Shown in pieces: positions 45,101-52,088 of a DNA stretch of 64,000 bases. Positions within the stretch are counted from its first letter, which is position 1. Every line of letters starts with the position of its first letter. Both the position numbers and the translations under genes were made by a program. The notes under the pieces were generated by a model. It searched no databases. It saw only the letters and a list, made by a program, of their open reading frames with translations, and was not told the DNA's origin. Origin of the DNA: Symsagittifera roscoffensis (taxonomy: Eukaryota; Xenacoelomorpha; Acoela; Convolutidae); contig NC_087062.1 in NCBI RefSeq assembly GCF_963678635.1, positions 86,343,845 to 86,407,844 of the forward strand. Reading direction: 5' to 3'.

Positions 45101-47335
45101 CTTGCATTACCAGACACCTTAAGTCGAAATACACCACCTGAATTACTTACACGAAAAACAACAGTTGAAATACCCAAAAACATAAAATTCTACCTTGCAG
45201 AAAACGAAACATCACCTCGATTAGAATGCAAATATGCAGTTAAAACTGATATTGAACAATCACAAATAAATAATTTACAACATTTCCCACTTTATTTAGA
45301 TTGTCAAAATAATCATTATGAAGTTGACCTACTTGGAACATCAACTTTTAAACCAATTCCATATTCTCAATGGATAAAAAATAACACCCAACAAAAACGA
45401 ACAAAACAACACCTACCTAAAAAAGACCATTTTCCACTAATTGAAAAAGAAGATTTAACTGATAAAATAAATTTATCAGGACCACAAACAAATGATTCAA
45501 AATACACAATAAATCAAGTTTTTGACCTTCACGACCCACTTGATACAATACCCTTATCTAAATTCGAAGTTGAAAACATTTTTCTCCCCCCAACAGATAC
45601 GATTACAATTTCAACACTGAAACAATATCAAAACCTTGACCCGATAATTCGACAACTAAAATCATGGCACAAATATAAAACTAAACCTATCAAAGCAGAT
45701 TCAACCATTCTAGGAAACAAAACACTCCTCCGATACTTTCGCAAATTTAACAACACAACAATCAATGAAACTACAGACCTTTTAGAATACAATTTAAACG
45801 AATCCACAGTTCCCTGTCTCCCTATAAGTATGATTCTTATAGCTTTTAATATTTCACATACACAAAATATTAAAGGACACTCTGGATCAGAAAAAACATA
45901 TTCAAATTTTATACAAAATTTTTACTTCCCAAATGCACCAATTTGGATAAAAGTACTATGCAATGATTGTATAGTATGTCAGCTAAATAAACCTTACCCA
46001 AATCAAAAACAAGTAGCACAAAAACAAGATTTTAAAGGACAAAGTTTATACTTTAATCACCGTATCTCATTTGATACTAAAGGACCAATTTCACCCTCAT
46101 CAGAAGGAAACTCCTACATTATGGTAATTGTTGACGCATTTACACATTATGTAGCACTTAATCCAGTACCACATTGTAACGCTTATTACGCATACACAAC
46201 ACTCTATGAACACTGGATAGCAAAATTTGGACTACCAGAAATTTTAGTTACAGACAATGGTACAGAATTCATAAATAATGAAATAATAACACTATGTCAT
46301 TTATACAACATTAAACACAAACCACGTACATCTCATGCACCTTGGACAAACGGCTTAGTCGAAGGTATGAACCGTTCATTACAAGAATATCTTAGATGTA
46401 TCATCAACGGAAATGATACAAAATATACCGAATGGTCAGCAGATGTAAAATTATTTCCCTTAGCATATAATTCACAAATTACGACAACTTTAGGAATGTC
46501 ACCATACGAAATGGTTTTTAACCAAAAGCCACGCAAACCAATAATGTTTACAGCAAATTCACATAAAAACGCACAAGGTTATTGTCAACCAAATAAAGAC
46601 TCAATTTGTTATAACCTACCTTTACATACACACGATGAAGATCATTTTCATCACCCACAAATTCTTAAATTAGCCTCCGGTACACACACCGAATGGATTT
46701 TAAATAGAGATAAAAAACACAATGAAATTTATCAAAAAATAACAAAAAAGTTATTACAAAGACAAAATATTAATGAACAAATCAATTCACGTTTTACACC
46801 AGCTTCCGATTTAAAAATTGGAACATTTGTTTTAATACCTAATTTTAATACTCACAAAGGAATTTCTAAAAAATTACAACCCCTCCGAAAAGGACCCTAT
46901 CAAATAATTGCAAAACCCACAGATGTCACATATAAAATTATCGACTCAAACAAAAAAGAAATCGTTCAACATCGAAACAACCTATTACCTTATTACCCAA
47001 AAGAATACGCACTCCGCGAATTAACTCAATTATATTCTTTCACAGGATTAAAAATCATTCAAAATGAACCACATCTAAAAAACACAGAACAAAATGATAA
47101 CCCCACCGAAACTCAAAACACAAAACCAACCGCCACCAAAAACAATACACAAAATCATAAAGAATCTCCAAAACAAAGAAAAAATAGAAAAATGACAGAA
47201 CAAATAATACCCCAAGAAGAAATAGACAAATCAGAACATAGAAAGACAACAAGACTCCGAAATCAACCACGTAAAAACTACAAAATGTTCATCCCCCAAT
47301 CTAAAATATTAAAGAAAGTAGAATTTAAAAAGTAA
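39113..47335 (+). CDS. Gag-Pol polyprotein, single 2740-codon frame
   Basis: It makes capsid and all replication enzymes. Residues 1-600 are a long extension: folded-looking to about 290, then Gln/Asn/Pro-rich. A Ty3-type capsid region follows (about 600-800, beginning LMVFTGTDPEYSVEDYLNA), then a CCHC zinc knuckle (C842, C845, H850, C855) and an Asn/Arg/Ser/Tyr-rich basic stretch (about 870-1085). The aspartic protease has DSG at 1229-1231. Reverse transcriptase has D1674 and YLDD 1737-1740; RNase H has D1886, E1929 and D1956. Integrase has a zinc site (H2249, H2256, C2286, C2289) and DD35E (D2321, D2381, E2417). The tail is Lys/Gln-rich. No frameshift or stop separates gag from pol, so the Gag:Pol ratio must be set by protein processing or RNA splicing. 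ATG at 39113 is confirmed by copy C. Confidence 0.97.
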   Translation: MSSTHTPGDETPDDDEIFPFIVDATTDRGQHIFCKNLLLNLFEPGISPCKTEFPDVKIKRQIIDHYLKDICNITQQYGIYSIEFTSPNHNNRKYTIQTDDLDLEFSKVFSEYIKSIQYHNSQRANSIFTNEVFALIYSYISILENELPLTNVSPTETSKHLRVRHEITLLSSYLNIIKENFTKDDVSQHTKHDLQKILAWFIIDYFTHNIDLIAQARKNFRPQNSNDDTAITEQSDYVWDPEWSHSAFINFPQSISSQAIGTISYIRDYVRVIPLTIDATPLNYNTFLPDTQNNSLNSTVIHNENLNGTRNLTQQDIQTPSHFINEEIVHTTTTQQSISPIRPNLTTPRNTNPSQTQVTLQSTVKPSVAPKYSHMDYQTYKPMTIPSKTRKTFTRNNFADHNYNYTHPSKTNYQPQRNFNQYTKPRNWDNPTAQYNSTNFQPNPPQDRSGNYPFFQQNKNKKQTSYQMDYLSSDEDFLQPDIFAPNTQEYRRQGIQKTRTNHRNFSPQSIDAQYQQPIQQQNPINTQSFQPIQQQNPMTTHSYQPSQMQNEILLPYYLQQHEITRNQLSNFSQMPNAAESLQMTMNPYLMGGSSITSNKPLMVFTGTDPEYSVEDYLNAVTANLILNIGPEPINTPLHQNWIHRRTALIQTTLDGAAQKWFSVLPQEIKSNWKRFTQEFSKMFDSERNKQQQRVLCNEIRRLPNETIKQIAVRIETLVRKAYSLNTHDYKNTKMTEILMMTLTPQLRKIAIKKRASHPSSIREPDLDFRKLVDKLEQAEITMKLEETENLKLQYVNKIETTPTNINNIQESETDLVEKITEILNIYEKNPNFKGKPSFKKWCNYCRRYGHSISECRQKQQDSQNKPQKYKEPNKSFYQYMKKDQNLPNKNVYSNNSSGKPLPNNTSYTRNQSPYNSSYRGRSPERRNTYNSSQNHYNRPNSQNNYSRSNSNTQRFVSRSNSQSRNNYYPNNQSRNSSYNRNRNYSYNRNRSYSNNRNQNYPNNRSRNNSYNRSNYNRPNNNYQNRSRNNSQNRHPSYNNRYRNYSQSPHRNNNHYNNSNNRHRSSTPKHQRQINQVQANPETTSDPPGIDDTVTDTLQLNQINCTSSDSESDTENTLAINMIKVENDYESVIYEQPFPSHIYENQSEFLQNHYTTPINSTPTTQETNEINTTDQTNKNTKTKCLNTNHIYQNIQKEQPKEKIWTTPFLLESPRNKEFQPPDLEIDFLIDSGAESNILNIPTWNEIKTLHPKLTPLETSSKLATAQGSTLINYGKIQLFLLPTRTMEQSKLLNKPFKQIFHITDIKYNIIGIPFISKYIPTINILNSKILIKDKYTKTKETSLTFFQRLNKQPPFFSKFYPIFNQQRKHLKPLSGNIYNFSIKQVHQYDKEQNKQKFYMSDFEFKPIHKFFKITISSIKYLKNSNSDIISLHVYNNTPYQVTLPLGLLGYCETNATISPIHEKAYRVNNILQLLDICQSTILNEELSINNIISNENRNTDYFTKTPYFKPTFNISNYTEDQQKFLTMFNFQHSQITQDEFEKLAKQLIQYSSVYATSKFDVGKISSSLHLPLKPDAVFKKQRASKVPIHLHDKVNRLLDILEQYNIISPVNKEEQPKGNTFINPVIILAKGESLKIVLDARYLNSLIDESKCNWPIEPIQVILTKINGKYFTTADMNSAYNQMPLDEQSRRLTQFVIGNQQYEFNRLFYGISIGPAAFSAFMSKIFRPLILKKNAITYLDDVFMQSQSKDEMFKVLETYHQILQNENLKAAPDKSHFFLTRVKFLGHNIERKTITPLKSRIDAIQKLQPPTNKKKIQEFLGMLNFLSKYVYKMQLYLRPFYNILRQQNNFEWNTEHQTRFEEIKKLLTEQISNTIPDPDQPFYAMCDASNFGIGAALLQSHNGTNKMNLISANSRLFTQAELRLSTLMRECTAIIYTLTEYEFLILGSKHPTVLFTDHKPIIFLFTQKSNPNHRVYRFQLILMKFPNLHIVWTAGKNLALPDTLSRNTPPELLTRKTTVEIPKNIKFYLAENETSPRLECKYAVKTDIEQSQINNLQHFPLYLDCQNNHYEVDLLGTSTFKPIPYSQWIKNNTQQKRTKQHLPKKDHFPLIEKEDLTDKINLSGPQTNDSKYTINQVFDLHDPLDTIPLSKFEVENIFLPPTDTITISTLKQYQNLDPIIRQLKSWHKYKTKPIKADSTILGNKTLLRYFRKFNNTTINETTDLLEYNLNESTVPCLPISMILIAFNISHTQNIKGHSGSEKTYSNFIQNFYFPNAPIWIKVLCNDCIVCQLNKPYPNQKQVAQKQDFKGQSLYFNHRISFDTKGPISPSSEGNSYIMVIVDAFTHYVALNPVPHCNAYYAYTTLYEHWIAKFGLPEILVTDNGTEFINNEIITLCHLYNIKHKPRTSHAPWTNGLVEGMNRSLQEYLRCIINGNDTKYTEWSADVKLFPLAYNSQITTTLGMSPYEMVFNQKPRKPIMFTANSHKNAQGYCQPNKDSICYNLPLHTHDEDHFHHPQILKLASGTHTEWILNRDKKHNEIYQKITKKLLQRQNINEQINSRFTPASDLKIGTFVLIPNFNTHKGISKKLQPLRKGPYQIIAKPTDVTYKIIDSNKKEIVQHRNNLLPYYPKEYALRELTQLYSFTGLKIIQNEPHLKNTEQNDNPTETQNTKPTATKNNTQNHKESPKQRKNRKMTEQIIPQEEIDKSEHRKTTRLRNQPRKNYKMFIPQSKILKKVEFKK

Positions 47336-47937
47336 TTTTAACATTTTATACTTCACAATCTTGAAACCTCCGTAACATTTTTCATTTCCATTTTTCAAAA
47401 TAACATGCTCACAAAGTACGCAATAATTCTAGTTCAAAATAGACCAATAGGATTCATCCAATCCGCCACTTTCTCTAACTCAAACTAAGATCAATTAGAC
47501 GAATAATCTAGAACTCCAGGCACATCTCTAACTATAACTTTACAACCTCCAGGTCAAAAATAAGCAAACCACTCCAACTTGACAGCTAAAATAAATATCA
47601 CCATAATACCGTACCCCTCCCTTATCTAATAACCCAAAGATCAACAATATTTCCCCAACTCAGACCACGAATACCCCCAAAACAAATTTGATAACTTAGC
47701 CTAAAGTCACAAAATGAAGATTTTAATTAGCCTAAAGTATAAAAATCTCACCATACCCCGGATCATTTGACAAACAAAAATAAAGAAAAAGACGACCTCC
47801 CAGTCACCATGAAAATTGCCCCCAACAATTTTTTACGAAACTCAACCCACTTGTCAAAAAACTAATAAATAATTCGACCACACTAGAAAATCGCCTCAAA
47901 CAGCAAAAAAATATTCGACCAAGAGATCATTTCTTAA
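47336..47937 (+). other. Post-pol spacer
   Basis: Noncoding, A/C-rich, and recognisable in copy A (361-895), with shared CTCTAACTATAACTTT and GGTCAAAAATAAGCAA. It contains ATACCCCGGAT at 47751, the same 11 bases found just before the LTR of copy A. No ORF is credible. Confidence 0.6.
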
Positions 47938-48168
47938 ATGCTTTTCTCTCAAACAGTCGCTCAAATATTTATCAATTTTAAACATTTTTTTTCAATACTT
48001 CAAGCCTTTATAATATTTCTTTTTGATATCATTGAATCTTTTCTAATAATCATAATAATTTTTTGTAACATTTTTTTAATTTTCTACACAATAATTGAAC
48101 TATTCCTCCAACTTTCCAAAACCCTTGAATATATCCACAGGTACGATTTTAACAACTTGTCTAAATGA
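47938..48168 (+). CDS. 76-aa hydrophobic membrane protein (viroporin-like)
   Basis: The ATG frame is dominated by Phe/Ile/Leu, with one or two predicted membrane segments (AFIIFLFDIIESFLIIIII and the following FCNIFLIFYTIIELFL, residues about 23-58). It has short polar ends (N-terminal LFSQTVAQ, C-terminal HRYDFNNLSK) and no signal-type cleavage site. Its stop overlaps the next start as ATGA (48165-48168), implying translation coupled to the next ORF. The size and layout resemble small viral membrane proteins, but there is no sequence homology that I can name. Copy A has lost it; copy C ends before it. AT-richness alone can create Phe/Ile-rich frames, so function is unproven. Confidence 0.5.
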   Translation: MLFSQTVAQIFINFKHFFSILQAFIIFLFDIIESFLIIIIIFCNIFLIFYTIIELFLQLSKTLEYIHRYDFNNLSK

Positions 48169-48353
48169 TACGAACAATTTTCAGTAGAACTGATATTTTT
48201 TTATTGTTTGTAATTTTCATAACATTTCTATTATCCCTCATTTTGACAATATGTAAATGTATAAAGAAAGCAATCATCACATTTGCCCTAGCAACAATTT
48301 TTCTAATTCTTTTTTTAGAAGAATATTATAATAAACATAAACCTTCCCACTAA
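48165..48353 (+). CDS. 62-aa double-spanning membrane protein (viroporin-like)
   Basis: It starts inside the ATGA that ends the preceding ORF. Two hydrophobic helices (IFLLFVIFITFLLSLILTI, residues about 11-29, and ITFALATIFLILFL, about 38-51) flank a short basic turn CKCIKK. The C-terminus EEYYNKHKPSH is charged. A 60-residue hairpin with a positively charged loop is the form of class II viroporins. Function is inference. The stop is followed, 5 bases on, by the start-less frame at 48359. Confidence 0.5.
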   Translation: MIRTIFSRTDIFLLFVIFITFLLSLILTICKCIKKAIITFALATIFLILFLEEYYNKHKPSH

Positions 48354-48358
48354 AGTAA

Positions 48359-49495
48359 CAATTTAAAAATCCATCAAAAATTGCTACCCAACAGTCACAG
48401 AATCAGTCTTCACCGACATCATCCCAAGATAATCCAACACCACCTTCAACTACTCAAAACCCTCAAACATCTACACGAATTTCTTTTCAAGACAATCCAT
48501 ACACTTTTGAAGAACGGCACGCTCGTTTATCTGAACCACTAGAACCAGTTCAACGACAAGCATCCCTAAGTGAACCAACATATAATCTTTACCCAACACT
48601 ACCACAAGAACTAAGTAGAATACGAAACCTTAGTCAAAACCAAAACACAGCAGAAATAAATAGACAAATTATACATCCTCGACGAAATAGAAATTTTCAA
48701 ACTCCCCGAGTTCATTTTGATATACCTCAATCCCCAACACAAACCACTCCAGAAAACACCACTGGTATCACACCAGAAACTCCTACACTTTTTTCACAAC
48801 GAAGCACTTCCAGTCTACCTTCAGACTACTTAGGTTCAACACCAACATCTGAACAGATACGTGAAAATCCCTTTAACCCCCCAAACCTAACATCACGACT
48901 ACCATATTGGACTACAAATTCATTCACACAAGGTGAACCAAATTTAGTCAATGACCCCATAGATATTTCTACGGATACAACAACATCCTCATCACTACCA
49001 GAAACATTATCACTACCATCAACACCATCAATAAGTCAATTTTCACCACTACCCTTTAACTTAAATTTTCCAAATAATCTCGACGCCAGATATCGAGAAC
49101 AATCATCTATAAATATTCCTTTAAGATTAGATTGGAATACATTCACAGCACCTCCACCATTATTTGGACAACATCAAGAAAGTAACCGCCTTCATAACTG
49201 GGCACTTAATAGATTACAATATCGTCAAGATATTCACAACGATATCCGTGATCACAATATTCAAATACTCCAACAAAACAGTTTACAATTAAAGTTTGAA
49301 ATCACAGTTAAGTTAAATAATATTACCCAACATCCCTACCCATTAAATCCACCTAACATAACAGCTCAATCACTACCACCACCGTTTATAACTACTGAAG
49401 TAATATACAAATACGACAGATACACCAAAAACACAATTGGTTACATTACATTTTATAATCCATACTCAGGATTATCATACACATGTATATTCTAA
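48359..49495 (+). CDS. 378-codon Ser/Thr/Pro/Gln-rich frame with no start codon
   Basis: It is open from the stop at 48356-48358 to TAA 49493-49495 without an ATG, and I see no CTG, GTG or TTG in frame either. An ORF this long and this compositionally coherent is unlikely by chance in AT-rich DNA. Residues 1 to about 250 are disordered-looking (Ser, Thr, Pro, Gln, Asn). About 255-378 look folded (DWNTFTAPPPLFG, YKYDRYTKNTIGYITFYNPY). It probably needs splicing to an upstream ATG, recoding from a neighbouring frame, or IRES-type entry. CAG sites at 48394, 48400 and 48406 are weak acceptor candidates. It ends 13 nt inside the envelope ORF. It could be a matrix- or tegument-like protein; no family was recognised. 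Confidence 0.6.
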   Translation, partial: QFKNPSKIATQQSQNQSSPTSSQDNPTPPSTTQNPQTSTRISFQDNPYTFEERHARLSEPLEPVQRQASLSEPTYNLYPTLPQELSRIRNLSQNQNTAEINRQIIHPRRNRNFQTPRVHFDIPQSPTQTTPENTTGITPETPTLFSQRSTSSLPSDYLGSTPTSEQIRENPFNPPNLTSRLPYWTTNSFTQGEPNLVNDPIDISTDTTTSSSLPETLSLPSTPSISQFSPLPFNLNFPNNLDARYREQSSINIPLRLDWNTFTAPPPLFGQHQESNRLHNWALNRLQYRQDIHNDIRDHNIQILQQNSLQLKFEITVKLNNITQHPYPLNPPNITAQSLPPPFITTEVIYKYDRYTKNTIGYITFYNPYSGLSYTCIF

Positions 49496-51684
49496 AATTA
49501 ATAATTTTTCTCCAAACCCTTTTTCTAATAACCTCAAATCAAAACATAAACCCTTCCCCTCGTACAGGACCACAAGATTTATTAGTAACACATTACGATT
49601 GCGAAGAAAATGAACAAAAAACACTACATAAATATGCAATCAATCAGGTATCACAATGTGAAACAGAACCACAAGCTATAGAAACCACAGATATAATAGC
49701 AACACTCTATTCAAAAGCCCGAGCTACAACAGTTACAGGTTATAAATTCACAGCAACATTTTCCGAAAAGAAAGTACATTGTTCACAAGTCTCGAACGGA
49801 AACAAAAACCGACTTGACCATGAATCATTCTACCAAAGTAATATAGAACGTCTTTTACATCTCAATCCTGACGATTGTAAAAATGAATTACTTAGACTAA
49901 ACATCACACAAAATAAAAACTCCCAAAGAAAATTAGTTAATTTTCAAGTTTTTTCAGACTCTGTACATCAATCACAACTTGAAAGACACCAAGGACATAT
50001 AAAACTAGACGAAAAATACCCGTATAACGGCGCACACGGACGATTAACCTATGACCTACACGATAAACATTGGATACCACACATTGGTATAAATAACCCA
50101 TCAAACTGCAAAGCAGACACGAAAAATAAAGGATACCAAGAAATAATGTTTTTCGATTGGAAAATACAACTCGAAAAAATACAACTCACACGAGATTTAT
50201 CTGATAATACAATGATCTATCAAGGAATCCGACTACCTTGTAAAAACGATCAAGGATATTGCGACCCTACAACAAGAACACAAGCAACAATTGTTTGGTT
50301 CCCCGAAGACACATGTACAACATTTCAAGTAGCAAAAATACACGCTCGTATGATAAAATTTCACGAAAAATATTTTATACAATCAATTTCATATGAACAA
50401 GTCCATCCATCACGAAAACTAAGTTCTGATTTTAGAAACATAGACAATATAGAAAATAAATTGACACGTTTTCAAATATATCAAGAAACAGAACTTGCAT
50501 GTAAATACAGGAATCCACTTCACAGAACACAATACTCTGAAATATTAGTTGAATACGAAAAAGGATTCGACATGACCACTGGTAAAGTAAAAATCGACCC
50601 ATACGCCACAGGTCATCCTCTAAACGAAGGAACATCCTATATACCAGTTAATTTTCAAAAAAGCAACGGACAACCTGGTGGACATCTAAAACCTTATGAC
50701 ACCAGAAGCACACGCTTACAAGAATTATCACTAATGAATACTACATATTTTGGTAATATCCACTATGATATTCATTTGGATATGAAACTAGACTATACAA
50801 TTAGCCGCATTTTTCAAGAAATGTCACTCTCCGAATTAGAAACACTACATCAACTATGCGAATTAGAACGAACACAAATACTACAATCACTTGCACTAGC
50901 AGTATTAAAAATACCCTACGCAGGATACTTATTATCAGGAAATAGATCAAATTTTTTAGACTACGAAGGAAACATTTTATGGTTTTATACTTGTACTAAA
51001 AAAGTATCACCACTATACGTTTTTGAAGATAAACGATGTTATAAAAGAATCCCTATCTTTTATAAGAATAAAGTACATTTCGTGGATACACTTTCACGAA
51101 GAACCTATTTCTGGGATACCGCAGTCCCATGTGGATCAGAAAATAGCCACAATGTAGTACAACTAAACCCTGATGAAAACAAATATTATCTTCTCACTCC
51201 ATATCCCACATTAATGCAATCACTCAAAAAATTTTCACCAGAAAGCATTCGCGCTATTGCTCGAAACCCAAATATAGACTTACAATCAATAGGAATCTAT
51301 TCAAAATCAGATATTCAACATCACATTAGAACACAACAATTCCAAGAATTATTAACACAAATGGACACTATACAAAGACAATCAATAGACCAAAATTTAC
51401 GCAAACTTGCAGAAACTGCAGGATTTGCCGATATCTACACGCAAGACTATAGCGGATATTTTAAAGACATTAAAGATTATATATACCTAAACGGCGAAAA
51501 ATACCGTCCCCAAGATATATCACCAATTAACATTTTTAGCTTTGTTACACTCAAAAATGAGATCCTAGATTTTCTAGGATGGCCCTACTACATCTTAGAA
51601 AAATTGACTATTTTATACGCAATGTTTAACTTTATTGGATTTCTTTTCTCACTCTTAAAACACAAGCTATACACACACAAGTAA
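49483..51684 (+). CDS. Candidate envelope glycoprotein (733 aa)
   Basis: This is a type I membrane protein by layout. An N-terminal signal peptide (ILKLIIFLQTLFLI, cleavage near residue 19) is followed by a roughly 690-residue ectodomain. I count 13 cysteines (for example residues 40, 59, 100, 132) and three N-glycosylation sequons, the first at N140. A C-terminal membrane helix (about 708-725, LTILYAMFNFIGFLFSLL) precedes a short basic tail. There is no furin-type RxKR site and no hydrophobic fusion peptide after one, so it does not look like the errantivirus/baculovirus F type. It lies downstream of pol, where an envelope gene is expected, and its ATG lies 13 nt inside the preceding frame. 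Envelope capture from a negative-strand RNA virus is plausible but not shown. Its 3' end overlaps a -1 frame (51630-52088). Confidence 0.8.
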   Translation: MYILKLIIFLQTLFLITSNQNINPSPRTGPQDLLVTHYDCEENEQKTLHKYAINQVSQCETEPQAIETTDIIATLYSKARATTVTGYKFTATFSEKKVHCSQVSNGNKNRLDHESFYQSNIERLLHLNPDDCKNELLRLNITQNKNSQRKLVNFQVFSDSVHQSQLERHQGHIKLDEKYPYNGAHGRLTYDLHDKHWIPHIGINNPSNCKADTKNKGYQEIMFFDWKIQLEKIQLTRDLSDNTMIYQGIRLPCKNDQGYCDPTTRTQATIVWFPEDTCTTFQVAKIHARMIKFHEKYFIQSISYEQVHPSRKLSSDFRNIDNIENKLTRFQIYQETELACKYRNPLHRTQYSEILVEYEKGFDMTTGKVKIDPYATGHPLNEGTSYIPVNFQKSNGQPGGHLKPYDTRSTRLQELSLMNTTYFGNIHYDIHLDMKLDYTISRIFQEMSLSELETLHQLCELERTQILQSLALAVLKIPYAGYLLSGNRSNFLDYEGNILWFYTCTKKVSPLYVFEDKRCYKRIPIFYKNKVHFVDTLSRRTYFWDTAVPCGSENSHNVVQLNPDENKYYLLTPYPTLMQSLKKFSPESIRAIARNPNIDLQSIGIYSKSDIQHHIRTQQFQELLTQMDTIQRQSIDQNLRKLAETAGFADIYTQDYSGYFKDIKDYIYLNGEKYRPQDISPINIFSFVTLKNEILDFLGWPYYILEKLTILYAMFNFIGFLFSLLKHKLYTHK

Positions 51685-52088
51685 ACAGACAAGCAAGCGT
51701 AGCACGCATACTTTTTGCAGGATTTTTTGGAATTTTTTCCACATCTATAAACAAAATTCTTTTAGACGCACAAATAAAAGAATATAACACAAAAATAACA
51801 ACACGACAAAATACATACGACGAAGAACATAACAATGTCGACCCACAGCCAACGGCACCACAATTACCACCCCTACCAAATAACCATCCACTATCCCTAG
51901 TCCCACGAAATTTTAGAAATTTAGCAATCACACATAATCCAAACTTTAGACTCACCACATCACAAAGTCCCGTCCAACATATAATGACACATCAATCACA
52001 AGATGATAATACTTACGAACAAATTATTGAACAACCACATACCACCGCTTTTCAATCTCAAAATAATAATTTTTTTAGCCCACGATGA
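51630..52088 (+). CDS. Start-less frame overlapping the envelope end; likely -1 extension with PTAP motif
   Basis: It is open for about 152 codons in the -1 register relative to the envelope, overlapping its last 18 codons. The first ATG comes only at 51984, so most of it can be made only by frameshifting, splicing or non-ATG initiation. It carries an amphipathic stretch ARILFAGFFGIFSTSINKIL, then DPQPTAPQLPPLP. PTAP (51849-51860) is the ESCRT/TSG101-recruiting late motif of many retroviruses. A near-slippery C TTA AAA C lies in the overlap, not a canonical heptamer. It ends in ATGA (52085-52088) shared with the next ORF. The best reading is a cytoplasmic tail of a minor long envelope form. 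Confidence 0.5.
   Translation, partial: LYWISFLTLKTQAIHTQVNRQASVARILFAGFFGIFSTSINKILLDAQIKEYNTKITTRQNTYDEEHNNVDPQPTAPQLPPLPNNHPLSLVPRNFRNLAITHNPNFRLTTSQSPVQHIMTHQSQDDNTYEQIIEQPHTTAFQSQNNNFFSPR

Noticed and set aside
47750-47766. Central polypurine tract next to pol
   Set aside because: Only an 11-base match to the pre-LTR sequence of copy A; too short to claim.
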